Shown here: piece after piece, positions 9,835 to 18,156 of the stretch | Numbering within the stretch: the first letter of the stretch is position 1 | Layout of the letters: each line of letters begins with the position of its first letter | Assembly: GCA_963665215.2 (NCBI GenBank) | Contig: CAXXWW010000003.1 | Coordinates: 1 to 64,000 of the forward strand | Source of the DNA: G963665215 sp963665215 | Lineage (GTDB): Bacteria > Chloroflexota > Dehalococcoidia > Lucifugimonadales > CAUZJF01 | Length of the DNA: 64,000 nt | Direction: 5' to 3' | Program-made: the position numbers and the translations under genes | The notes under the pieces: model-generated | Databases searched by the model: none | What the model was told of the DNA's origin: nothing | Seen by the model: the letters and a program-made list of their open reading frames with translations, nothing else

Positions 9835-10910
9835 TACTCCCCTCTCGCTCCGGCGACATCCCTGCGCTGGAAGAGCCAGAAGGCAGCGGCCCCGACGACA
9901 ATGATGTACACCGTGACGACAAGGAACGCATGAGTCTGGCCTGGCAGGTCACTGAGGGGGAGCAGTGCTCCGTCGCCACCCGTCGCCTGGACTCCGGGTT
10001 CGGTCATCCATGCAATGACGCTGGGACCCAGCAGGAAGTCGGTCATGTTGCTGAACCAGTCAAACACATTAGTCAGGATGCCAACGAGTATCGCCTCAAC
10101 GAAGTAGTAGCCTAGGCCGATCGAGATTCCCATGCTCGACGATGAGGTCAGCACCGACAAGAACAGCGCCAAGATGATGTAGGGCACCAAGCCGTAAACT
10201 CCCTTGCCAAATATCACAGCTACGGCTGACCACGCGCCGGAGTCCATGAGTCTACCGCCGTCGGCACTGATCAGTGAGGCAGCTATGAAGCTGCTGATCG
10301 CCGCCAGCAGGGCCACTATGACAAGCCCGACGCCACTCAACAACATGAGCGTAAGCAATTTGGAAGCCAACAATTGCCAGCGCCCAGAACCCCCGGTCAA
10401 CGTTGTGCGCAGGGTGCCCCAACCGTATTCGGCGCCGATGACCGAGGCCGCCAAGATCATGATGAGGATGGTCCCAACACCAGAGCCTACTGCAAGTGCG
10501 TTGGCGAGGCTGCTGGGAACCACGAATCTCTCCCTCGCTTCCTGTCTTACCGATTCCCGTGCCGACAGGCCTCCGCATCTGCGTAGCTCCCAGTCAATTT
10601 CCCCGGCGAGCCCCGCTCGGTCCTCATCGCTGAGGCGCGATAGCACATCCAGCGGCACAAGCTGCTCCAGGGTATCGCCACACTTAACGGTCAATTCGAT
10701 GGGGCCGCCGTCGGGATGGGTCATCCTGGACTCAAAAGTAGCACTGAAATCCACAGCCAGGGGCGCTCGTGAGCTCTGGTAGGACGAGAAGCCGCCCCAT
10801 AACGAAATCTGGGTCACAATGACAGCAATGCCCAGGAGTATCCACGGCATCCACCGCTTGCGGACCTTGAACAACTCCCAGCGGGTGAGGCGTAGCACTT
10901 GGGCTATCAT
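9834..10910 (-). CDS. ABC-2 type transporter membrane subunit 3 (intact)
   Basis: 358 residues from ATG 10910 (MIAQVLRLTRWELFKVRKRW). The start overlaps the stop of subunit 4. The predicted order is a basic N-terminus, TM1, an extracytoplasmic loop of about 120 residues with one pair of Cys (VKCGDTLEQL ... RRCGGLSA), then TM2-TM6 and a short basic tail, FQRRDVAGARGE. The family exports or extrudes substrates when paired with an ABC ATPase; the substrate cannot be told. This is the only undamaged member of the tandem set. Confidence 0.85.
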   Translation of the reverse strand: MIAQVLRLTRWELFKVRKRWMPWILLGIAVIVTQISLWGGFSSYQSSRAPLAVDFSATFESRMTHPDGGPIELTVKCGDTLEQLVPLDVLSRLSDEDRAGLAGEIDWELRRCGGLSARESVRQEARERFVVPSSLANALAVGSGVGTILIMILAASVIGAEYGWGTLRTTLTGGSGRWQLLASKLLTLMLLSGVGLVIVALLAAISSFIAASLISADGGRLMDSGAWSAVAVIFGKGVYGLVPYIILALFLSVLTSSSSMGISIGLGYYFVEAILVGILTNVFDWFSNMTDFLLGPSVIAWMTEPGVQATGGDGALLPLSDLPGQTHAFLVVTVYIIVVGAAAFWLFQRRDVAGARGE

Positions 10911-11437
10911 TCGCCCCTTGCTCCAGCGATGTCCCGACGGTGGAGTAGCCAGAGGGCTGCGCCGCCGAGCACGACGATATATGCCGTCAGGACGAGGAAG
11001 GCATGCAACTGGCCAGGCAGGTCGCTGACCCTGACCGGGCCGCCACTCTCGGTAAAGACCCCGACTTCGGCTATCAACGCGTTGCTCTGTACCCCAGTCT
11101 GAGCCATCCAGCCAGCGATACTGGGTCCGAGTAGAAAGTCGGTCACTGTGCTGAACCAGTCGAACAGCCCACTCAGGACCTGAATGAGTATCAGCTCGAC
11201 GAAGAAGTACGCCATAGAGATGGCGATTCCTATGCTCGACGATGAGGTCAACACCGACACGAACAGCGCTAGCATGACGTAGGGGGCCAATCCATAGACT
11301 GCCTTGGCGAACATCACCGTGACGGTGGACCACTGGCCTGAGTCCGCAAGTCCCCCACCATCGCCACTGATGAGCGAAGCGAGGATCAGGCTGCTGACCA
11401 CGACGCTCAGGCCGACGATGAAGAACCCTGCGCCGCC
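10907..11437 (-). pseudogene. ABC-2 type transporter membrane subunit 4, 5' half lost at IS630
   Basis: Only the C-terminal half remains. It starts at GGAGFFIVGLSVVVSSL next to the IS630 boundary and ends HRRDIAGARGE, in the same pattern as the other paralogues. The sequence on the other side of the IS630 element is not the missing N-terminus but a piece of an unrelated ATPase. The locus was therefore rearranged, not simply interrupted. Confidence 0.8.
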
Positions 11438-11444
11438 TAGTGGT

Positions 11445-12083
11445 TCAACGTTTTTGTATTGATGGGTAGAGTGACTTTAGCTTGATGCGCGCATCCTCGG
11501 TAGTGAAGCGCCAATCCACTCGTATCACATCCCGGTTGCGTTGATTCTGCCAAGCATTGACCTCGCCGCGCAGGATGTCTTGATTGGCAATCCGTCGGTC
11601 CAGGCACTGTCGAGCCAGCACACCGATCTCTATCTCCGCCATATTCAACCAACTCCCGTGTTTGGGAGTGTAGTGTATCTCCAGTCGCTCAGCTATACGC
11701 CTCGCCTCAGCAGGCTCGAATGCCTCGTATAGCGAGGACAGCTTGTGAGTGTTGAGATTGTCCATTACCAGCACGATCCGGTCTCTGTCAGGGTAGTCCT
11801 CGTCGACCAGTTCCTTTATCACATGCGCCCAGTCCACCTTCGTGCGACGCTCTCTGACCTCGACTCGGCGCCATCCGTCCAACGGTGCAAACAGCATGAA
11901 CAGGCTGCTCACTCCATTGCGCTCGTATTCGTAGTCGTATGCCGCCGATAAGCCGGGCGCTGCGGGACGCGGCACTCGCGTCTCCTTGACTTGCTGTTTG
12001 CTCGTCTCATCCATGCACACCAGAACCTCATTCCCATCGTACGGCCGTTGGTAGACCTCCAGTACGTCTTCCATCGCGCACAC
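11445..12083 (-). CDS. IS630 transposase OrfB (DDE part), copy 1
   Basis: Carries the catalytic core of the family: VCMDETSKQQ (first Asp), IVLVMDNLNTHK (second Asp) and HTPKHGSWLNMAEIEI-like segment (third acidic residue). It lacks the DNA-binding part and has no good ribosome binding site at its first ATG, so expression by frameshifting from OrfA is expected. Confidence 0.85.
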   Translation of the reverse strand: MCAMEDVLEVYQRPYDGNEVLVCMDETSKQQVKETRVPRPAAPGLSAAYDYEYERNGVSSLFMLFAPLDGWRRVEVRERRTKVDWAHVIKELVDEDYPDRDRIVLVMDNLNTHKLSSLYEAFEPAEARRIAERLEIHYTPKHGSWLNMAEIEIGVLARQCLDRRIANQDILRGEVNAWQNQRNRDVIRVDWRFTTEDARIKLKSLYPSIQKR

Positions 12084-12591
12084 AAACTCCGCGCTCTGAC
12101 CGGGCGGGATGCACCAACTCTGCTTCAGCCACGGCTTCAGTTCGTTTTTTTTTAAGCGCCTGGCGAACCGTCTCGGTGCTAATGGTCCCGACTATCTCAC
12201 ACTCGACCAACTGGTCAGCCAACAGCTTCAGGGTCCAACTGGCACGCCCCTCCGGCGGTTCCCCGCAGGCCATCGCTATCAACCGTGCTTCACCTTCGCC
12301 GTCCAGTCTCTTTTGACGCCGACGCAGTTGCTTTTTGCGATTCAGCGCAGACTCGACCCCCTCCTCCACACAGCGCTTGCGTATTCGCTCGACCGTTGAC
12401 TGTCCCACACCGAGCGCGCTGGTGATGTCCGCGTCCTTCATTCCCCCGTCCGAGCGTGACTCATCGCTCATCAGCAGAATGCGCGCATGGGTCTGTTTGT
12501 ACGCCGCAGCCCGACCGCGTGAGACCAAGGCGTTGAGTTCCTGTTGTTCGTCGGTAGTCAGTCTGATACGGTACTTCTTGGTAGACATCAT
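12028..12591 (-). CDS. IS630 transposase OrfA (helix-turn-helix part), copy 1
   Basis: Begins MMSTKKYRIRL after a GAGGAGG ribosome binding site. It contains the N-terminal HTH region (DADITSALGVGQSTVERIRKR, about residues 45-65) and a second basic HTH, up to RQALKKK. At that point the gene contains nine consecutive A residues (12145-12153 on this strand). A one-base shift there opens the OrfB frame, giving KKNELKPWLKQSW and then the DDE domain. The zero-frame tail after the A9 run is nonsense relative to the family. A single fused transposase is thus the likely functional product. Confidence 0.85.
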   Translation of the reverse strand: MMSTKKYRIRLTTDEQQELNALVSRGRAAAYKQTHARILLMSDESRSDGGMKDADITSALGVGQSTVERIRKRCVEEGVESALNRKKQLRRRQKRLDGEGEARLIAMACGEPPEGRASWTLKLLADQLVECEIVGTISTETVRQALKKKRTEAVAEAELVHPARSERGVCVRDGRRTGGLPTAVRWE

Positions 12592-12678
12592 GGTTCCTCC
12601 TCGGTTCAACGTTACGATTGAACCCCCAAGAGGAACAATGACTATCATGGTATTCATTTCAATGATGTTGGACCACTA

Positions 12679-13020
12679 GTCTATAGCGAGGACGTCCCAA
12701 CTCCGGAAGGAGTTTCGCGAGCACGCAAAGCAACCGAGCAGACAACCCCGATTGCAATAGCCATCCCGCAATACTCGGTCAGTCACGGTCAGATACACGC
12801 GGGACTCCCGGTCATTCAGACGCACCTGCCCCTGTTTGCTAACGCGCAGTTTGACCCGCTGACGAGTCGACGCGACCTCGCCGACACCAAGTGGAATGAG
12901 TCACTGATCCCACTCGTTGCTGAACTCTGGTCAGAAGCAACTCTCGATCTCTTTGCTCGCGATCCCAAAGCGGCCTGGCAGGCTATACCAATCCCGGACG
13001 CAGCTAATAGGGATGACACG
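12679..13020 (+). pseudogene. fragment of an Hsp90-like (sacsin-type) ATPase protein
   Basis: Open frame without start or stop, in the phase VYSEDVPTPEGVSRARK. Recognisable parts are GLPVIQTHLPLFANAQFDP followed by SRRDL, a tryptophan-Asn, then LIPLVAELW and LDLFARDPKAAWQAIP. This is the segment just after the GHKL ATP-binding domain in bacterial sacsin-like proteins. The fragment is bounded by IS630 on the left and by the convergent replication-relaxation-like gene on the right, whose 3' end it overlaps. The ATP-binding motifs are not present. Confidence 0.6.
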
Positions 13021-13029
13021 TCGCCAATG

Positions 13030-14340
13030 GTCCAGCGGCTTAAGCCCTGCGAGCTGCTCACGGGTGCACAAGGGCCAGGCGGCCAGCAGGTTGAGGGCGT
13101 CTTTGTCGGCGCGGGTCAGCTGCACCGCGAGGGCAGCGATAAGTTGGTCAGTAGGCTCCGACATGGCGGCCTGCACGCTGGAGAGGTACAGGCCGCCCGG
13201 ATTCGGCTTCGGGTTGTCGCGCAGGAAGGGGTAAGACGAGTCCAGCAGGCGCTCCGCCCATGCCATGATGCCGGGCAGGCTGGCGTCGGGGGAGACCCGC
13301 ACGGGAGCGTCGCCCAGGCCGCTCCCGCTCTGCTGCCACACCACCGCCTTGGCGTCTCCGGCCAGCGTCTCCCCTTCCGTCGCAACGAAGGTCCTGCGAT
13401 GCTCTGACGGGTCGCCCAATGAACGGATGGCTCGGCGGGTGGCCTGGTCTGCGTGGGTCAGCACGAAGGTGACGAAGGGCGTCTCGCTGCTGTGGCTCCT
13501 GAGGCGGTAGCGGAGGTTGGAAGTGGGCAGCACTGGTCCCTGGCGCAGCAGGCCGATGGAGCGGCCTCCGGATAGGGTGAGAAGCATGTCGTAGGGACCC
13601 TGGCGGTAGTGGTCCACGCGCACGGGATCGTTGTGCGGATCGCTGTCGGCGACCAGGGCGGCGACGCGGTACAGCACCGCGACGGCATCCAGCCGCTCGG
13701 CCAGCAACCGGAACCACTGTTTCGACACCGGGTAGGCCCGCAGCATGTGCGCCTGGCCCTTGGTGGCTGCGCCCCCGGCGGTGACGCCCTTCTCCGTCGG
13801 GAAGTACCGGCGTTGCGGGCGAGCCCCCAATACGCTCAGATGGTACGCCATGGAGTCAACTAGACACCGCTTGGCGAGCTTCTCCAACCGGTCGCGGAGC
13901 GTGGACGCCGCTACCCGACCGAAGCGCGTCAGCTCGTCCACGGTGGCTAGAGGTGTGGCGCAGAGCAGCAGAAGCGCCTCCTCAAGTCCCTTGGGCAGTG
14001 GACGCAGCGCGGGGTCCGGCCGCACACCCTCTAAATCGATGATGATTTCCAACGTGGCCGCCTCAAACGCCGCTGTGTTCCCGCCGACAGCGTTCAGGAC
14101 GGCTGAGGGCACGGCGCGCCCCACGTGGCCCCGTTCAAGGAATCGCCAGAGGGTGTGACGGGACACGCCGAGGTCCCCGGCTGTCTTCCTCCGTCCATGC
14201 CGCCGCACGTAGGCGCGCACGTAGTCCCGGATCGCTCTCTCGAGGTCCGGTCCAGCCTGTGTCGTGCCGTTCAACGTCCGCCTTTGTGGCTCCGCAACAA
14301 TCAATCGACTGCTCCCGTCAACTATAGCCCAACATCCCAT
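13030..14340 (-). pseudogene. replication-relaxation-like winged-helix protein, 3' end truncated
   Basis: Starting at ATG 14340 (MGCWAIVDG). Residues about 35-85 form an N-terminal helix-turn-helix (KTAGDLGVSRHTLWRFLERG). Residues 110-190 have a winged-helix pattern (ATVDELTRFGRVAASTLRDRLEKL) and a YFPTEKG strand. The rest resembles the C-terminal part of plasmid replication-relaxation proteins. The natural C-terminus is lost where the sequence becomes antisense to the Hsp90-like fragment; the open frame continues to 12931 only as that antisense. The family call is tentative. It hints that this part came from a plasmid or integrative element. Confidence 0.45.
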
Positions 14341-14639
14341 TGTGAACGGGAGAAACGGCGAATGTAATGCCTTGCAAGCCCTTGTGTACGAGGTGGTTTT
14401 GTGGTAGGGGCGACGACGAGACCACGAAGCCGCAGCGGCCAGTGAGCCAGAGGGAATCAGTCTCCATCCAGGACTAACGTGTGAGGGGCTGCCAGCCGGT
14501 CGGGCATTGGCGGTGTCGTACCTATATACAGAGAAATACTTGGGCGAGCAAGTTGCATCTTGTTCGTGTCTGTAGCTGAATTCAGGGTGAATGGGGCAGC
14601 CGTAGCTACAAGTTGGGGAAACTGGAACATGGACGCGGA
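14341..14639. other. intergenic, no gene seen
   Basis: About 300 bases between the replication-relaxation-like gene and the IS256 target site. The short ORFs have no recognisable content and no promoter-like motif stands out. Confidence 0.3.
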
Positions 14640-14647
14640 GAGGCGCA

Positions 14648-16015
14648 GAGGTATCTTCAAAAAGTGTGTAAACAGTCAGGCGGTGTACCCTCTCTCTGAA
14701 CAACACGGGCTCGAGGCCCAAGAGAGGAGATAGACCGCCCATGAGGAAGGAAAGCACTGAGAGTAGGTCGGAGTCAAGGCCGGAGTGGGAGCAGTTGGAG
14801 GATTGGGTGCGAAGCCAGGTCCAGAGGCTGATCCAGGAGTTGCTGGAGGAGGAGGTGACGGCGTTTCTGGGAAGGGCGAAGTCGGCGCTCAGATCCGACT
14901 CGGACTCAGATACCGGCTATCGGAACGGATACGGCAGAGCCCGGAGGCTTACGCTGAGTTCGGGAACGATACAGCTGAGGCGGCCGCGAGTCCGCGATAC
15001 CGAGGAGCAGTTCGAGAGCCGGCTGCTGCCGCTGTTCGTCAACAGGACCAGGAAGGTTGCTGAGTTGATCCCCGAGCTGTACCTGCACGGTCTATCCGAA
15101 GGCGACTTCGATCTGGCTTTGCGGGGGCTGCTGGGAGAGGACGCACCGGTATCGGCGAGCACGGTGGCCCGGTTGAAGGATAAGTGGAACGATGAGCTTG
15201 CCCAATGGCGCAGCCGGCCCCTCGATGACCTGGAAGTGGTCTACATGTGGGTGGATGGAGTCTACGTCAAGGCTGGTCTTGAGAAGGAGAAGGCGGCGGT
15301 ACTGGTGGTGATGGCGGCCCTGAGCGACGGGAGCAAGGTGGTGGTGAGCGCTGTTCCCGGATACAGGGAGTCCACAGAGAACTGGTCCGAGGTGCTCAGG
15401 GACATCAAGCGCCGGGGCTTGAGCTGCCCGAGGCTGGTGGTTGGAGACGGACACCTGGGCATCTGGGGAGCTCTGCGCAACGTCTATCCGCAGGCGGCAG
15501 AGCAACGCTGCTGGAACCACAAGATCGTAAACGTGCTCGCCAAGCTTCCAAAGCGACAACAGGACCAGGCCAAGCTCATGCTGCGTACTATCCCCTACGC
15601 GCCGACTCGGACAGAGGCTGAGCGGCTCAGGACGGTGTTCACCAGGTGGTGCGGCGACCATTCCTACGAGGCGGCCTCAGAGGCCTTGGAGCGGGACTGG
15701 GACCGCATGGTCACCTTCTATGACTTCCCAAAGGAGCACTGGGGGCACCTTCGCACGACGAACCCGGTAGAATCACCCTTCGCGGCCCTCAGGCTTCGGA
15801 CCGATGCCGCCAAGCGCTACAAGAGGGTCGATCGGGCGATAGCGGTGATCTGGAAAATGTTGATGGTCGCCGAACAGCGCTTCAGGCGTCTGAAGGCCCC
15901 TGAGTTGATCGAAGACGTCTATCTCGGTGCACAGTATGCGGATGGAATCGCCATTGAATCAACGGCTGAGAAGGTCGCCGCCTGATGTCGTTTACACACC
16001 TATTGACGTAACCTC
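14648..16015 (+). mobile_element. IS256-family element, copy 1
   Basis: 1,368 bp. The ends GAGGTATCTTCAAAAAGTG and CACCTATTGACGTAACCTC are imperfect inverted repeats of about 24 bp that share the GTGTGTAAAC core. It is flanked by a perfect 8-bp target duplication GAGGCGCA at 14640-14647 and 16016-16023, so it arrived by simple transposition. Confidence 0.95.
14741..15985 (+). CDS. IS256-family (mutator-type) transposase
   Basis: 414 residues, ATG preceded by AAGAGAGGAGA. Mutator-type landmarks: LIQELLEEEVTAFLGRA at the N-terminus, YRNGYGRARRLTL, the first catalytic Asp in YMWVDGVYVK, the second in LVVGDGHLGIWGAL, the CWNHK motif, and the last acidic residue in TTNPVESPFAALRLRT. It is full length and looks active. 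The second copy, at 43857-45234, has the same protein apart from a frameshifting insertion. Confidence 0.95.
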   Translation: MRKESTESRSESRPEWEQLEDWVRSQVQRLIQELLEEEVTAFLGRAKSALRSDSDSDTGYRNGYGRARRLTLSSGTIQLRRPRVRDTEEQFESRLLPLFVNRTRKVAELIPELYLHGLSEGDFDLALRGLLGEDAPVSASTVARLKDKWNDELAQWRSRPLDDLEVVYMWVDGVYVKAGLEKEKAAVLVVMAALSDGSKVVVSAVPGYRESTENWSEVLRDIKRRGLSCPRLVVGDGHLGIWGALRNVYPQAAEQRCWNHKIVNVLAKLPKRQQDQAKLMLRTIPYAPTRTEAERLRTVFTRWCGDHSYEAASEALERDWDRMVTFYDFPKEHWGHLRTTNPVESPFAALRLRTDAAKRYKRVDRAIAVIWKMLMVAEQRFRRLKAPELIEDVYLGAQYADGIAIESTAEKVAA

Positions 16016-16169
16016 GAGGCGCACGGCGAGACGGGCATCGAAGCTGGCGGTCATGTCGAAGGACGTTCACCCACCTGCGGCTCACGGAGCTGCTATCCCG
16101 CCCTGGCGCGGGAGAGATGGAACAGTGGAGTGGCGACGGCGTTGGGCGTAGACCCCAGGCGATGGCCTC

Positions 16170-16727
16170 GTGCATGAAGACGGAAAGGCTGTCCTGGCAG
16201 GTGCGGAAGGCGTTGGAGCGCTGGCTTCGGTCAGGGGCTGGCTCAGCAGCGGGAGCGCAATGACGCCTTGGAGACGCGGTCCGATGAGTTGGACGGGAAT
16301 CTCCGAAGCGGCCTCGACGAGGTTCGGGCAACCGTCGAGGGAGAGGTCAAGGCGCTGGGAGAGAAGCACTCCAAGGCGAGGCGGCAGGTGGAGCGGAGGC
16401 TGGTGCGGTTGGAGGCGGGAACGGGCGCTCAGGACGGGCCGGTGATTGTCGAGTGGCGCAAGGCGTGTGTGGAGTACAAGGGACGCGGTGAACACAGGGA
16501 CTGTGTTGACCAAGACCATCGCCAAGAGGCGCGTGTTGGAGCTGGAGATCGCCATCATCGATGAGCACGAACTGACGTTGCTCCAGACACATACTCTTGG
16601 GACTGGTCTGACCGGCGGGAGCAGGTCTGGCGGCGGGGGCAGTCGCTGGCGGATGCGTGGGCGGAGCGGAACCGGACGTTACTAAGGCGGTGGCTACGCC
16701 GCGTTTTCACCTTTGGACTGTGGCGGA
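16170..16727 (+). pseudogene. degraded coding region, coiled-coil type, unknown
   Basis: From about 16240 one frame reads LAQQRERNDALETRSDELD and continues as a charged coiled coil with VEGEVKALGEKHSKARRQVE and IVEWRKACVEYK. Further on, other frames give VLELEIAIIDEHELTLLQ and a basic segment DRREQVWRRGQSLADAW ending FTFGLWRN-stop at 16725-16727. The pieces look coding but lie in different frames, which suggests one gene with several indels. I cannot name a family. Confidence 0.3.
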
Positions 16728-17506
16728 ACTGATGCGACGGCGTTGCTGCCTGCGGTGTAGTGTTGTGATCGGCAACGTGGCGGTTCGGTCCAGCGCGTCG
16801 GTCTCGTCGTCTTCGGTGGTGATGCTGTTCGCGCTGCCGCCGTGAAGCTGCCCCGCCAGAATGAGAATAGTGGTCGCGCTCAGGGCGTTGCCTCCCGCCG
16901 GCAGCGCCGCGAGACGCAGCAGACACTGTTCTCGTGGGCGCTCGGCACGGAGTAAGAGGAGGAACTGGTCGGCATAAGGGGAGATTCCGAAGCAATAGGC
17001 CCTCATATGCAACTTCGTGGAGGGGATCAAGGGGGGTTGAGAGCGAGATTGCGCTGACGTACACGGTAACCGTGCCAACAGACCGCATCACCTGGGGACC
17101 TCGGTTCATGTTGGTCTTCCATCGACAGGGTTGGCAGTGAGCGCCTCAAGCGGGGTCCCGCCCTTGCAATCGGGGCTGAAATATGGGATGAGGGGCGAGG
17201 ATAGTGCGTCCCCAAGGTCACCTCATCGGTTCTCCAGGGCCTCGTAGGGCCGCTCCAGCCTGCTTCCTCAAGCCCCGCCTTGATGACCGCTAGTCGCCCT
17301 GGCACCCCACAGCCACGGCGAGTCCGATCGCCTTTGTGAGCATCAAACCACTCCACGAGAAGCACCCCACTTCATCCTGGAACGGATCGACTACCTGATT
17401 CGCTGGCCCTTCCCCCTGACATCAAAGACGATTGCTTTCCCCAGAAGGAACGAGGGCCCCAGGTGGGCCCTCGTTCCAGGACTACCTACGATTCGCCAGG
17501 TTCTGG
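16728..17506. other. gene-poor stretch, nothing recognised
   Basis: About 780 bases with only short overlapping ORFs in all frames and no conserved motif. A short inverted repeat, GGGCCCCAGG/TGGGCCCTC, lies around 17453-17472, beside the end of the next fragment on the minus strand. Confidence 0.3.
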
Positions 17507-17509
17507 ATT

Positions 17510-17650
17510 TTACCCCGACCTGTTCCTGACGATGAGGGCTATGACTATCGCCAAGAGCGCTCCCCCGATGATGATGACGAGCAGCGCTATCAACCACCCT
17601 GGTGTCCCGCCTTCATCTGGCTGCGTGGGAACGGCTGTCGGCGCCACCGC
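17510..17650 (-). pseudogene. 3' end of a secreted, membrane-anchored protein
   Basis: Pro/Thr/Ala-rich linker (AVAPTAVPTQPDEGG), then one strongly hydrophobic segment (GWLIALLVIIIGGALLAIVI) and a short basic end, RNRSG. This is the same design as the C-terminus of the collagen-like protein that begins 650 bases further on. The rest of the gene is missing: upstream sequence is an unrelated NTP-binding fragment. Confidence 0.45.
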
Positions 17651-17890
17651 CGGTGCTTGCGTAGTTGACGCGGCAGGGCCAAGTCGCGCTTGGCTGCCGG
17701 CAGGTCCTGCACCAGCCGGTAGGCCGGGGCGAAGATGACGGAGCGGCCTGACTCCACCAAGCGGTGGCCGATGGCGCACAGGGCATGGGTCTTGCCGCCG
17801 CCGGGCAGTCCAAAGGCTAGGACCGGGCTCTGGGTCGATCAAGTTGATGAACCGGGTCTCAGTGCCCCTGCTTTCGCACAGAAACGGGAG
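17651..17890 (-). pseudogene. IstB-like ATP-binding protein fragment
   Basis: Two frames together read a P-loop protein: TRFINLIDPEPGP, then GLPGGGKTHALCAIGHRLVE (Walker A), then SVIFAPAYRLVQDLPAAKRDL. It matches the central part of IstB-type IS21 helper proteins. Start, Walker B and end are missing and a frameshift lies just before Walker A. A remnant of an IS21-like element. Confidence 0.5.
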
Positions 17891-18156
17891 TGGGCCCCGG
17901 TAGGCGGGAAGATTGTCGGGCAAACCAGTACTACAGTTCTCGGACTGGCCCTTCAAAGAACCTTCACGTTCAGGTTCCGCTTGGTCCCGTAGGAAAAGGA
18001 GCTGGGCCTGGTTACCTCTGCAGACCGGCAGAAATAATAGTCAACTTGACGGTCACGTCTGTGAGGAGATGCGACTCCTAGAACTTCCAATAGGAAAGGG
18101 GACACTCGACATTGTGCCGGGTGCCCCCAGTTTTCCGATAGGGCCATCAGGGTTGC

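Larger units (their letters stand above)
11440..12676 (-). mobile_element. IS630-family element, copy 1
   Basis: 1,237 bp with ends GTGGTTCAACG and CGTTGGACCAC-like inverted repeats, flanked by TA on both sides (11438-11439, 12677-12678), the target duplication of this family. It differs from copy 2 by very few bases. The flanks belong to two unrelated genes. Confidence 0.9.

Noticed and set aside
15092..15661. 189-codon antisense ORF in both IS256 copies
   Set aside because: Present only because the IS is duplicated; no independent coding evidence.
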